Shown one piece after another: positions 48,442-58,796 of a DNA stretch of 64,000 nt. The position numbers were made by a program, and so were the translations under genes. How positions within the stretch are numbered: the first letter of the stretch is position 1; each line of letters begins with the position of its first letter. Source of the DNA: Spiroplasma sp. BIUS-1 (lineage in GTDB: Bacteria > Bacillota_I > Bacilli_A > Mycoplasmatales > Mycoplasmataceae); assembly GCF_010365805.1 (NCBI RefSeq), contig NZ_CP048386.1:496001-560000 (forward strand). Direction: 5' to 3'. The notes beneath the pieces are model-generated. The model searched no databases, was not told where the DNA came from, and saw nothing but the letters and a program-made list of their open reading frames with translations.

Positions 48442-48664
48442 TTATCTTTAATTTGGTTAAAATTTTTTAATAAGTGTTTTTTTAAACAATTTTTTTTATT
48501 CCCGAACAGCATCAAATGATTGATTTTCTCTAGTTATTTAAAGACATCTATCTTTGACACCCTTATTGTAATACTTTAAATATTAAATACAAATATTTAA
48601 AAAACCTCTGTCAATTTTAAACTAGTCTCTCACTGCTTTAAAATCAATTTTAAAAAATTTTAAA
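48442..48664. other. Non-coding stretch without recognisable content
   Basis: No ORF, no hairpin of note; strongly AT-rich. Part of the 1.1-kb gap between 47589 and 48685. Confidence 0.6.
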
Positions 48665-48697
48665 AAAAATAGTTAACTTGAAAATTAACTATTTTTT
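48665..48697. terminator. Terminator of the phosphatase gene
   Basis: AAATAGTTAA/TTAACTATTT hairpin; the stop codon lies inside it. Confidence 0.8.
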
Positions 48698-49140
48698 AAA
48701 TTATAAGGATAATTTAACTCCAAAAATTTCTTTCACCCTGGGTTTGGTGAGTGTTCTGGATAGATCTGTCAGAATTTCTTTTGAGCTTCTTGGTAACTAT
48801 TTGCTTTAATAATCTTATTTCTTACTAAATACATAAACACTATACTTGCACTTCTATTTATTCCTCAAATACAGTGAACATAGATTTTTTTATCTTTAAT
48901 ATTGTTTTCAATTTGTTGAATTGCATCCAATATTAAAGATTTGTCCATATCTTCTAGATAAGGATAATCTTCAAAGTTGTACAAAATTCTCTTATTGTTT
49001 TCTTGTACTATTTTGTTTTCACCATCTTTAGGGTTTTGTGTTGTGAATATCTCTTGAGCACAGCTCAAGATCAAATCAGCATCTTCAGGAACTGAATGCA
49101 TGTCTCCTAAATATAAGTTCTTTACGATTTTTTTACTCAT
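48685..49140 (-). CDS. Dual-specificity protein phosphatase
   Basis: 151 aa. The signature HCxxxxxR is present as YVHCIWGINRSAS (Cys90, Arg96); the general-acid aspartate is probably in NFEDYPYLEDMDKS. Small DSP-type phosphatases remove phosphate from Tyr and Ser/Thr residues in the cytoplasm. It is followed in the same direction by no further gene and preceded closely by the 49160-49675 gene, which overlaps its ribosome-binding region. A eukaryote-like phosphatase is uncommon in small Mollicute genomes. Confidence 0.85.
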
Positions 49141-49159
49141 ATTTTAATCTCCTTTTTTC

Positions 49160-49675
49160 TTATATTCATAATGGCAAGAAGTTAGTAAAAAATTCTTGTT
49201 CATTGTCAATAAATAAGCAATCATAGTTTGTATTACTTTGTTTTAGTAAGTTTTTATGTTCCAATATATGGACAAATATGTTTATTTGTCCATCATTGAA
49301 TTGCTCTAAAAACACAATTGGTCAAAATTGTAGTCCTGGATTTATTTGAACTAAACCCATATTGCTAGGTTGATCACTGTATACTTCTATTAATTTAATT
49401 CTTTCTTCTTTTTCTTTATCTTTTAGATCAAGAAAATAAGTTAAAGTGTTTTGATTACTTGCTTTGATTAATCTATCTTGTTGATCAAATGTAAAGTAAA
49501 GATTAACAAATTTATAGTTACCATTTAAATAATGAACTTTATATACGTCTTTTATTGTATGACTTTGATTATTATCTATAACTGTTACATCTTGAGGAGC
49601 ATAAAACTCTATTTGACTACAACTTTTATCTATTAAAATTGTATTCAAACTCTTTATAAAATTGTTTATGTTCAT
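49160..49675 (-). CDS. Hypothetical protein upstream of the phosphatase
   Basis: 171 aa, soluble, no signal peptide. Rich in aromatic beta-strand patterns (VYKVHYLNGNYKFVNLYFTF) and acidic loops. Ends 19 bases before the phosphatase ATG, so the two are probably one operon. No family recognised; a substrate or partner of the phosphatase is a possibility from position only. Confidence 0.65.
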
Positions 49676-50173
49676 ATTACTTTACCTCTTATACTTATTA
49701 TAATAAAAAACTAGCTTATCGCTAGTTAAATATTATTTAAATGTTTCTATAAATTGGGTGGCTAGAACCAATTTATATTAAAAAATACTAAGTAAAAATG
49801 TAATCTGTTTTTTCCAAGCGTATGTATCTTGGGAAAAATATATCTAAAACTAATAACTCACATTATTTTAATTTAACAAAGAAGTCTAATAATATGGCTA
49901 ATTTTTATATACTTCAAAAATATGTCAGCTTTGTTTCAAATCCCTGTACAAATAAAACAGTTAAGCATATAAATATAAAAATTTTTTTATTCCCTACCTT
50001 CGATTAAAAGGCAAATTCATTTTAACAATTATTAAGAAAAAACTATTAAATTTAGCAAAGTCAAAATTCATTTAAAAAAATAAAATTATTTTAAAAAGTG
50101 AGCAAAATTCATTAAAAAAGAATTTATTTTTAGTGTAGTTTTGTTTAAAATTATCCTAAAAGGAAGTTATGAA
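49676..50173. other. Non-coding gap with hairpins and an orphan minus-strand terminator
   Basis: No credible ORF. On the minus strand there are three hairpins: TTTTCCCAAG/CTTGGAAAA (49810-49837), AAATTGG/CCAATTT (49751-49774) and a terminator AACTAGC/GCTAGTT (49709-49727) with T6. No gene lies upstream on that strand, so they suggest an untranslated RNA of about 140 bases (49705-49860). Promoter not clear. Confidence 0.5.
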
Positions 50174-51169
50174 ATGAATTACAAAAAAAGTTTAAGAAAA
50201 CTTAAAAGGTATCACTATAATTGATTTAATTTAACCTTACTTATAATACTATTTCCAATCGCTTTTCTACTATCAGCTTTTTGTGCAATAGTGTTTGTCC
50301 CCTACTTATTTAAGTATCCAAGAAAAGGAAAATACAGAGGACTTGATTTTAATACTTATGAACACTTAATGCATGATCTTGAGTCTAAAGATATGACAAA
50401 CTTTAACTTAACAAAAGATCAAATAAAAGAGTTTTATATTGGTCCAATCCAAGAACAAATAAGTGCTTTAATGGTTAAAAACAAAAATAGTAAAAAATGA
50501 GTTATTGGACTTCATGGATTTAAAAGAAATAAATACATGGGTTTAAGACAAATATATCACTTCTATGATCAAGGATATAACTTAATAGCTTTTGATGCTT
50601 TTGCTCATGGTTTAACTTATGGAAAATATTCAGATTTTGGTTTAACAAATGCTAAAGTATTAGATGAAGTTATTAAATGAGTTAAAGCAACATATGATGT
50701 TGAAGAAATTGGAGTTTTAGGAACAAGTATGGGAGCTACAAGTTCACTGTTCTTTGCAAAAAAATACTACAAAGAAAATAAAGTGGATTGATTAATAGCA
50801 GATTGTCCTTTCTCACAAGCAGTTCCTCAAATCAGATTCTTTTTACAAAAATACATGGTATTGCCATGATGAATGATGTCACTTGGAATTAATTGAAACT
50901 TTAGAAGATATGCTCGAGCAAGCATTAAAGAAGTTAACCTTCTTAAAGGTTATGAAAGTATGAATGATTTAAAAGTACTTTTCATTCACGGTAAAAAAGA
51001 TGACTTTATAATGTATGACAACTCTGTTGTTATGTATCATTTAAAACACAATTCAGAAAATGAAAAATTAAGTCAAATAAACTTATATGATAATGCACGA
51101 CACTCAAGTTGTATGCACAAAAATATGGAAGACTATATGAACACAACAATTGCTTTTGCAAAAAGATAA
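50174..51169 (+). CDS. Membrane-anchored alpha/beta hydrolase
   Basis: 331 aa. A single N-terminal membrane span (residues ~20-44), then an alpha/beta hydrolase domain: oxyanion region VIGLHGFKRNK, nucleophile elbow LGTSMGATSS, an acid in HGKKDDF and a catalytic histidine in NARHSS. The family includes lipases and peptidases of the BAAT/acyl-CoA thioester type; substrate unknown. An upstream ATG five bases earlier gives a short dead frame. Ends with a terminator. Confidence 0.88.
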
Positions 51170-51170
51170 G

Positions 51171-51199
51171 AAAAAAAACCTCACTAAGAGGTTTTTTTT
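51171..51199 (+). terminator. Terminator
   Basis: AAAACCTC/GAGGTTTT with T8. Confidence 0.85.
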
Positions 51200-51318
51200 A
51201 ATTATCAACTTCATTGTTTAAACAACATCTTTAATAAAATATTTAGAAAATTTAACATAAAGAAAAGTCTTAATAATACTACTAGAACTGAAATTTACAA
51301 TTAAATATAATTAAATTA

Positions 51319-51555
51319 TTATTTTGATACTCTTTTTAATGAAAGTTTAGCTTGATCTTTGCTGTCATCAACAGAAATTACATAACCATCCATTTGTTGA
51401 CCTACAGTTACGAAGTCACTAACGTTTGTTACGTAAGCATCAGCGATTTCTGAAATATGAATTAACCCTTTGTAGATTTTTCCATCAATTTCAGCATCAC
51501 AGAATGCACCAAAATCAACGATTTTAGTAATAGTAATATTTACAATTTTTCCCAT
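51319..51555 (-). CDS. Small S1-domain RNA-binding protein
   Basis: 78 aa, essentially one S1 fold: GKIVNITITKIVDFGAFCD, GLIHISEIADAYV, VGQQMDGYVISVD and KLSLKR. It resembles CvfD/YugI (GSP13) regulators that bind ribosomes or mRNA. Ribosome-binding site AAGGAGAAAAAAAC. Monocistronic. Confidence 0.88.
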   Translation of the reverse strand: MGKIVNITITKIVDFGAFCDAEIDGKIYKGLIHISEIADAYVTNVSDFVTVGQQMDGYVISVDDSKDQAKLSLKRVSK

Positions 51556-51726
51556 GTTTTTTTCTCCTTACCCCTTTACTATAAACTATTTTGAAACTTT
51601 ATGTTGGATTTTGACAAAAAAAATAAAATATTTTTAAATCCTAGTGGAGTTAAAAATATTTACTTTGACTTTTGTTATTTAATTTTAGATATAAGGACAG
51701 TTGCAGTTTAAATTAAGCCTAATGTG

Positions 51727-51858
51727 TTAAACTCATCTTTTTCTATTTTTAGATCTTCTTTTCATAAGTTTATAGTGTTTTCTGCACATATAACCTGTAG
51801 AAAAGGATTTTCATCCTCTTCTAAGACAACCATTAACTGGACAAGCATTTATTTTCAT
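51727..51858 (-). CDS. 43-residue zinc-finger-like protein
   Basis: Small ORF read with TGA as Trp. Begins MKINACPVNGC and continues to YMCRKHY, giving a C-x4-C...C-x2-H-type ligand set, then a basic C-terminal tail of repeated lysines and arginines. A ribosome-binding site (AGGA, eight bases) precedes the ATG and a TATAAA-like -10 is visible. Similar tiny C..C..C..H proteins occur in phages and plasmids and bind nucleic acid. Expression is not proven. Confidence 0.6.
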
Positions 51859-52131
51859 ATAAAAAATCCTAACTATCAAAATTTATAATTTTGAATTCTT
51901 ACTCATTTCGTTTAATATATTTTCAAAGAAAAGTTATTAAACACTTTTTGATTAATATTACATACATTTATATTTAATTATTTGTGTTTTATTTGTAAGC
52001 ATAATCTTTTGCTGGCTAATTAAAATCTACATATATTTTATAAGAAAAGTGCCTATTTTAAAGGGATTATGTCTAAGTGAAAAGGATTTTAATGACTTTA
52101 AAATTTTTTTATGAAATCTAAATAATTTAAA
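51859..52131. other. Non-coding stretch
   Basis: About 270 AT-rich bases between the zinc-finger gene and the next terminator. Only ORFs below 10 codons on either strand; nothing supportable. Confidence 0.5.
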
Positions 52132-52161
52132 AAAAGAATCTAGGTTAAACTAGATTCTTTT
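52132..52161. terminator. Terminator
   Basis: AAAAGAATCTAG/CTAGATTCTTTT hairpin. Confidence 0.85.
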
Positions 52162-52986
52162 TTATTTCTTATTAATTAAAAATGGTGAATTTGATTTTTT
52201 ATAGTACTCATCATTTTGAATATAGTACATCTCAATTCAATCTTGAGTTTTTTCTTTGTCCACAACCCTAAAAGAGTCTTCTAAGGCTTGTATTAATGGA
52301 TCCATATTACTTGCAAGTATCATTGCTGTAATAGAAGTTTTGCTAATTATTTCATACATATCTGCAAACTTTGGATGGAACAAGTAAGAATTCGGGTCAT
52401 AATGAACAAATGGTAAGAACAATACATTGCTTATTTTGATTTTCTTAATAATATGATTTTCATCAATGTATCTAGAAAGTCTATCTCCAAGTGGTTTAAA
52501 GTAATCAAGGATATGCTCTCTTCTATGTCTTGGCATAACCTCTTCTCAGTATTCATCTCCATCTTCTTTATCAACTATCGATAAAGAAATAATGTTTATA
52601 TCTTTTTCAATTCCATATGCTAAAAAGATAAAGTCAAAAGATATGTCTAAATACTCTTGCATTGGATAAAGCATAATTAAAGTTTCTTTGCTTAGTTTTT
52701 TAGTTGATTTAATAACTTCTCTCATTAACTTTACTCTTAAAATCATTTCTGTCACTTTTTCTTCACTTGCTTCATAGCCAAGCAATATAAAGAAACGAGA
52801 TTTAAACATTAATGTTAAGTCTTTATCTGTTATTTGCATAAAATAGTCAAGTTTAAATATACAAAGAGAATGAATTAAAGCTTCATCACTAAATCAAATG
52901 TTTTGATTTTTAAATATAGCTAGTTTTTCTTTTTCTATTTGAGCTAGTTTTAGAAATTTTTTAGATCCTAATTTTCTTTTATTCAT
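52162..52986 (-). CDS. Conserved hypothetical protein, paralogue of 58002-58796
   Basis: 274 aa, soluble. Starts MNKRKLGSKKFLK; early block NIWFSDEALIHSLCIF; late block KTQDWIEMY near the C-terminus. Shares NxWFxxEAL and TQ-W motifs and overall order with the 58002-58796 protein. Mixed alpha/beta. No known domain seen. Monocistronic. Confidence 0.7.
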
Positions 52987-53064
52987 ACAAAAACCTAACT
53001 TTCATTAATAGTATTATATCATTTTGACTATCATTTAAAAATAGAGTGGATTATTATCAAAAAT

Positions 53065-53090
53065 AAAAAATCCTTTTAGGATTTTTTTCT
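53065..53090 (-). terminator. Terminator
   Basis: AAAAAATCC/GGATTTTTT hairpin with minus-strand T6. Confidence 0.8.
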
Positions 53091-53106
53091 TTTTTATATA
53101 ATTTTT

Positions 53107-53892
53107 TTATTCTATTTCTTTTGGATTGTAAAAACGAAATAGTATATCTTCACTACCTGTAATACCTTTTGAAACACCATATTGAGTTGCTCTAACTCTT
53201 AAATGAAAGAAAACTTCTTGTTGTGGTTCTAAAACTATTTTACTTAATTCTTCATTTGTTAATTTTTGTCCTTGCGGATTAATTAAGTAATTTGTATATT
53301 CAAGCGCTCCATTAGCATATTTTGATAAAGGATTGTATAGGTCGCCTCCATAAAAGGTTCTTACATAAGCATTGTATTCGAATGCTGCCTTTTCAACTGT
53401 TATTGGTGTTCCATAATTAAAGACATGAATTGTGTTGTATCTATCAATTGATAAATCATGGGTACCATGATCTATTGAAAGAGTTACACTCGCTTGTCCA
53501 GTAAATCCAAATATTTCACCAATTTCATTTGCTTTCAATATAGCTGTGTAATATTTTTCTCCAGGCCCAGTTGAACCATTAGCTTCTTCATTAGTGATTG
53601 GTTCTCCTGTAAAATCATTTGTAATTGAAACTACATCAAAGTGAGCTGCATTTGCATATATGTAGTAACTGTTTCTTAAAGCTTCTGCAAAACTTTGTCT
53701 TAAATGAGTTTCATATTCTTGAATAGTTCATCAATAACTTCCTGCAATAGGAACCGTAACTGGTCTAAAGTCTCCAATATCTAAATGTTCTATTTGTTTT
53801 TCTTTTATAGAGTTACCAATAACACCACTAACAGGCATAAGTGTTGAAGTTGTTAAACCCAAACTTCCTATTAAACTTAATAATTTAACCAT
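53107..53892 (-). CDS. Secreted protein with duplicated module (family member 4)
   Basis: 261 aa. Signal MVKLLSLIGSLGLTTSTLMP. Module copy one: PITNEEANGSTGPG, IGEIFGFTGQASVTLSIDH; copy two: KLTNEELSKIVLEPQQ, YGVSKGITGSEDILFRFY at the C-terminus. Otherwise hydrophilic, extracellular. G-rich leader copy 4 precedes it. Confidence 0.82.
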
Positions 53893-53903
53893 ATTATTTT
53901 ATT

Positions 53904-53938
53904 ACCTTTCTTTCGACATTTCCCACCCAGCCCCCACA
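53904..53938 (-). promoter_or_regulatory. G-rich leader element, copy 4
   Basis: GTGGGGGCTGGGTGGGA (53922-53937), then AATGTCGAAAGAAAGGTAATA and the ATG. It has a five-G run instead of GG-N2-GG. A tandem of CTCTATCAA repeats lies upstream. Confidence 0.7.
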
Positions 53939-54081
53939 TTGATAGAGTTGATAGAGTTGATAAGTTTATTGATATATTTATATTTTATTTTCATTAACTT
54001 GTAAAAACCTTTATTAATTGATTTATAAAATATGTTATTAAATTAAGCTATTTTATAAATAAATTTACAAAACAAATAAAA

Positions 54082-54101
54082 AAGTACTTTTACAAGTACT
54101 T
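54082..54101 (-). terminator. Terminator
   Basis: AAGTACTT/AAGTACTT hairpin with minus-strand T6. Confidence 0.7.
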
Positions 54102-54177
54102 GCTATTATTAATATACTTTTTAAAAAGAACAATAATTTGTTAAAAATTTATTAGTTATAAGGTGTATTTTTTATCT

Positions 54178-54948
54178 TTATTTACTTGCATATGCATATA
54201 TAACAATTTCTGTAGAACCAACTATTCCTTTGGCTTTTCCTGCTTGAGAAGCTCTAATTTTCAATGTTAGTGCTCTGCTTTCTCCAGGTTTTCAACCCAT
54301 TTCTTCTAGATCTTTATTAGTTAGTTTTTCTCCTTCTGGAGTTAAAAAATAATCTACATGATCAAACATACCATCTTTAAATCTTGAAAGAGGGTTTGTT
54401 GGGGTTGCTTTATATCATTCATTTAAGACATGCATATAAAGATCAAAGCCATCTTCTACAAAGAAATTATCTTCTGTAACATTATATTCAGCAAGAATTT
54501 TTTGATCTTTTGTTATGTCATGACCTTTGTGTTCTAAAGTAAATGCCATTTCTGTTTTACCAAAAAAACCATTATTTTGTCCATATTGATTTGAAGATAT
54601 ACCAACTGTGTAATATCCAATATTCGCACCATTTGAACCACTTGCATCATCATCTGTCATTTCTTCACCAGTAAAGTCATCAGTGATGTAATCTACATCA
54701 AAGAAATCTCTTTGTGCTGATCAATGAACGTTTTCTTTAAGATAATTTGCAAATTCTTCTAATATTATTGGATGATATTTATTTGCTCCATAGAAATAGT
54801 GTCCATCCATTTCAAAACTGATATTTTTGTATTTTGAAATATCAATTTTTAATTGTGGTTCTACTTCGATGTTTCCAATCACACTAACAGGAGTTAGAGA
54901 CGAAGTTGTTAAACTCAAACTTCCTATTAAACTTAGTATTTTAAACAT
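54178..54948 (-). CDS. Secreted protein with duplicated module (family member 5)
   Basis: 256 aa. Signal MFKILSLIGSLSLTTSSLTP. Module copy one: EEMTDDDASGSNGAN, YGQNNGFFGKTEMAFTLEH; copy two: KLTNKDLEEMGWKPGES, AGKAKGIVGSTEIVIYAY at the C-terminus. Closest in layout to member 4, and the two genes are adjacent. Confidence 0.82.
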
Positions 54949-54956
54949 TTAATAAT

Positions 54957-54991
54957 ACCTTTCTTTTCACAATCCCACCCTACCTACCTTT
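54957..54991 (-). promoter_or_regulatory. G-rich leader element, copy 5
   Basis: AAGGTAGGTAGGGTGGGA (G-run 54974-54988), then TTGTGAAAAGAAAGGTATTATTAA and the ATG. Confidence 0.75.
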
Positions 54992-55061
54992 TGTGAAAGA
55001 CACACATTTATCATTGTAAATGAGCAAGTAAATAAAGGATTTTATAAAAGATTTTTAAAAC

Positions 55062-55095
55062 AAAAAAACTCAACACTTATTAAATGTAGAGTTTT
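55062..55095 (-). terminator. Terminator
   Basis: AAAACTC/GAGTTTT hairpin with minus-strand T7. Confidence 0.65.
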
Positions 55096-55128
55096 ATAAT
55101 TCATTTTTTTCTTAACTATATTTAGTTA

Positions 55129-56256
55129 TTATTTTCAAAAAATGGCTTTATTAAAGACAAATGTAACTTCTGATCAAGCAGAATTTTCAGTTGTAACTTC
55201 TCTATTATCAAGTTCAATCACATGTCTTGGACTTGTTAATAATTTTCCAGTTTCTTGATCAATTTCAAATACAACTTCAGAGTATACTTTAAGTTTTGAA
55301 ACCCCGTGTTTAGGGTGAGGCATAATTATTTCCATAATACCATCATAAACTCATCTATCTTCTGTTGATTTTGATTCATTTTTAAACATTTCAAAGTTTG
55401 CATTTGTATATGTTATATAGTAATCACCTAAGATTTGAGCAATTCTCATACTTCCTTGATAAGTAATTCTTTGTACATCAGTATAATTACTTGGGTTATT
55501 AAATTGATAATAAAGTCCTGAAAAGAACTCATTAGAAGCATATTCATTTTCTAACATCACTAAACTATTTGAAGCTTCAATATCATAAGTTCTATAATAG
55601 TTATTTGCCTTTTGGTTTTCATTATAAGTTTCATTCTCATAAAATGTTGCTCTTTCTGTATTTAGAGAAACACTAATACCTTGATCTTTTGTTGAATTAT
55701 TTACATAAGAAAAAGCATCATTTGCTGTATATGTTAAAGTATGTCTCATCATTGAAGCCATTTCTTCTTCTTGTTCTTCTTCAAAAAATTCTAAAGTATA
55801 TTCAACTTTTAAAATTGATTTGTTATTTTCAGGAGAATTTATATTAATTTCACCTGTATAAGTAGCTACTTCATCATTTCCTGTATCAATACGTTCTAAT
55901 ATCATGTTGTTAAAATTTAATCTTTGATCTGCATAATTAATTAACAGTGACATATTTAAGTCCATAAGTGTTAATTTTTTTGCATTTACAATTCAACTAT
56001 GTTTAAGGTTACTAATACTTTCAAAAGTAGTTGTGCTTACTTCTTGTCCAACTCCTTTAAAAATTTCAGTTTTTGTCATTGGTAAAAATGGTTTTGTTAT
56101 CAACTGTTTTGGAGAGACAACAAACTCACTAGATTCTTGTTTATTTTTCACATTCTCATCAATTTTTGCTTGAGAAAGTAAATTTTGGTTAACTATCGAA
56201 GAAATTGGTGTTGCTGATAAAGTCATTGAAGACAGAGCTAATAATAGTTTAGTCAT
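55129..56256 (-). CDS. Secreted protein with G-rich leader (family member 6)
   Basis: 375 aa. Signal MTKLLLALSSMTLSATPISS. The mature part is asparagine- and tyrosine-rich (AYRTYDIEASNSLVML-type strands) and does not contain the duplicated module of members 2-5. The G-rich leader and signal peptide place it in the family. Unknown function. Confidence 0.75.
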
Positions 56257-56269
56257 ATTTCTTTCGATT

Positions 56270-56301
56270 CCTTTCTTTCAACTACCCACCCAACCTACCT
56301 T
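56270..56301 (-). promoter_or_regulatory. G-rich leader element, copy 6
   Basis: AAGGTAGGTTGGGTGGGT (G-run 56285-56299), then AGTTGAAAGAAAGGAATCGAAAGAAAT and the ATG; the Shine-Dalgarno-to-ATG distance is longer than in the other copies. Confidence 0.7.
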
Positions 56302-56440
56302 GATTGATATTTATTAACTTATGTAATTTAATATATTATTAAAATAGTTAAAAATAATTTATAGTTAAGAAATAAAGAAAAATAATAGAATTTTTAAAAA
56401 TAATATTAAAAAAATTTTATAAATAATTATTATATGAAAT

Positions 56441-56474
56441 AAAAAAAACTCAGATATTGTATATCTGAGTTTTT
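56441..56474 (-). terminator. Terminator
   Basis: AAAACTCAGATAT/ATATCTGAGTTTT hairpin with minus-strand T8. Confidence 0.85.
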
Positions 56475-56479
56475 AACAA

Positions 56480-57304
56480 TTAAAAGTCAAAGTTATCTGG
56501 ACTTGGTCCATCTCTGTACTCTTCAATTGTTGATAATAATTGCATATCTTCTTGAGTTAATTCAAAATCTTCAATTTGAATGTTTTCAACCACTCTTGAT
56601 GGTTTAGAAGATTTTGGAATTATTACATAATCAAGTTGAAATGCTCATCTTAAACAAATTTGAGCTGCACTTTTATTGTATTTTTTAGCCAATTGTTGTA
56701 TTTGATCAATTTCGAAACATTTTCCCCTAATCATTGTTCCTCATGATTCAACTACAATATCATTTTGTTTACACTCATTTACAACTTCTAAGTTTTGAAG
56801 TGCTGGATGTAATTCAAATTGATTAATAACTGGTTTTATTTTACATACTTCTAAAAGTTCTTTTAAATGATGTGCTTGGAAATTACTTACACCGATTGAT
56901 TTTACTTTTCCCTGTTCAACAGCTTCTTCTAATGCTTTTCAACATTCAAGTCTTTTTTCTGTTGGTCAGTGAATTAAAAGTAAATCAATATAATCTAATT
57001 CAAGTTCTTCTAAGATTTCATCAATTGCTTGCTTTGCAAGATCATATGCATGATGAGTGTTTCAGATTTTAGAAGTTATAAAAACTTCTTCTCTTTTAAC
57101 ATTACTTTCTTTTAAAGCTCTTGCAACAACTTTGTGGTTGTTGTAAATGGTTGCAGTGTCAATGTGTCTGTAGCCATTTTCAAGAGCAGCTTTAATAGAG
57201 TTAAGTGTTTCACTCTCATCTGTTAATTTATAGGTCCCTAAACCTACTTGTGGGATTGTTAATCCATTGTTTAATTTTAAGTTTTTGTCTAATACTTTAT
57301 TCAT
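56480..57304 (-). CDS. Aldo/keto reductase
   Basis: 274 aa (alpha/beta)8 barrel. The catalytic tetrad is visible: Asp in HIDTATIYNN, Tyr in the same segment, Lys in VFITSKIWN and His in LLLIHWPTE. NADPH-dependent reduction of aldehydes is the family activity. Monocistronic. Confidence 0.93.
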
Positions 57305-57413
57305 TTTTTCTGTCTCCTTTAATAAAGTATCTTTATTATAAGACTTTAAATATGAAAAACAGTTTTAAATTTAAAAAGTATAATAGACAATCTTTTAAGT
57401 TTTCTTTCATTAC

Positions 57414-57999
57414 TTATTTTTTTATATTCTTGAAAATAAAATAGTTGGATATACCTAATGGCAATAAAGTTCAAAACGTAAAGCAAAAGCATATTCAAGC
57501 ATCAGCATTTCCAAAAAGTGCTTGGAATAAGGAAGCAAAAGCCATCAACACATTTATATAAGTAATAAATGTACAAACAGCTGCAACCAAACTTGTCCCA
57601 TTTGTTCTAAGTGACAATGTCACTAGAGCAGATACACTTTCAATGTAAAGTGCAATTAAAAAAGCAAATGCAATTCACCCAGCTAGTTTACCAAGAACTT
57701 CTCAATCAATATCATCATTGCAAGCCATAATCAATACAACCAATATTATTATTGGAAATATGGCAAATATATATGAAAATAAATATGCCATTGGTGGAAT
57801 AAAGAACGTGATACAACTTTTAAAAAAGTTGTTTAATGGATCTTGTGCTGATCAAAATGTTGAAAGTGATTTTGTCTTTCCAAACAAGAAAATCAAATGC
57901 ACATGTAAACACAGGAACTGAAATCAATACTGATAAAGTTATTGAAAGTGCCAATGCAATTGATAGTCCTGATATTGTAAAGAATTTAGGTCAATCCAT
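57414..57999 (-). pseudogene. Membrane protein gene with a single-base frameshift
   Basis: The N-terminal frame (MDWPKFFTISGLSIALALSI...) runs into a stop, while the rest of the protein (FIPPMAYLFSYIFAIFPI, ..., LPLGISNYFIFKNIKK) continues in another frame; the length of 586 bases fits one extra nucleotide, somewhere near 57880-57945. About five hydrophobic segments remain. It starts two bases after the 58002 gene's stop, so it would be translationally coupled. Decayed gene or sequencing error. Confidence 0.6.
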
Positions 58000-58001
58000 T
58001 T

Positions 58002-58796
58002 TTATTTAACAAATATTTCTTTAGTTTGTTTTAGATTTTTTTTCAATCATTTTTGAGTTCTCTTTGGATCTACATCATTAAATGTTTGTGAAATTAGATC
58101 TTCAAAGTCACTTTCGTTATTTTCAAAAAAAACATGAACCATATCTGTTTGATCTACTTCATTAAAGTAGTTATTAAATTTTGAGTCAAATAAATACGGT
58201 GCTTTTTCTTCATCTAAGAAAGTAAAACAAAATCCATTTCATATTATTTTTCTTTTAGATTTTTCCATAGCATAAACATATCTTACAATTTTTTCTGCTT
58301 TATTCATAAAAATTGGATATGGATGGTTTTGTAAATTAGAACCCATTAGAGGTTTTAACTCTTCTCTGTCCTCTGCATAGTTATAATTTACAGATACAAA
58401 GTTAAAGCTTTTTGAAGTGTCTACACTTGTAAGCAAACATAAACTTTCCATTTCAATAAAATTGTCTGTTGGAAAAACTCAAACTAATGTGTCATCTGAA
58501 ATCTCAGCATTTTCCAGCAATCTTTTAATTGTATTAAAACATAGTTCAAAAAATTTAGTTTGATCTTCATCCAAGTCTGTTTGAAAAAATTTTAGAACCC
58601 TAGCACTTAATATTTCCATTAACTCTTCTTTTTCTAGAGAATATATAAAGTTAGGTTTACATACAAACATGCAAGCAAACAATCCTTCATTTCCAAATCA
58701 TACATCTCTGTCCATGTATTTAATTAATTTTTCATTTCTGTATTTTAATTCAGCTTTAAAAGCTTTTTTATTTTTTATATCATTTATAAATCCCAT
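58002..58796 (-). CDS. Conserved hypothetical protein, paralogue of 52162-52986
   Basis: 264 aa. Starts MGFINDIKNKKAFKAEL; has DVWFGNEGLFACMFVCKPN and RTQKWLKKN, matching the NIWFSDEAL and KTQDWIEMY blocks of its paralogue. Soluble, mixed alpha/beta. Ribosome-binding site AAGGGAGGAAATAAATC. Forms an operon with the frameshifted membrane gene. Confidence 0.7.

Noticed and set aside
47987-49998. Repeated GGGAATAAAAA-like strings on the minus strand at about 47990, 48495 and 49985
   Set aside because: Short, AT-rich and without shared flanks; not enough to call a repeat family.
53938-53970. Tandem TTGATAGAG repeats upstream of family member 4 as a regulatory array
   Set aside because: Only two to three imperfect units; too short to support a separate claim.
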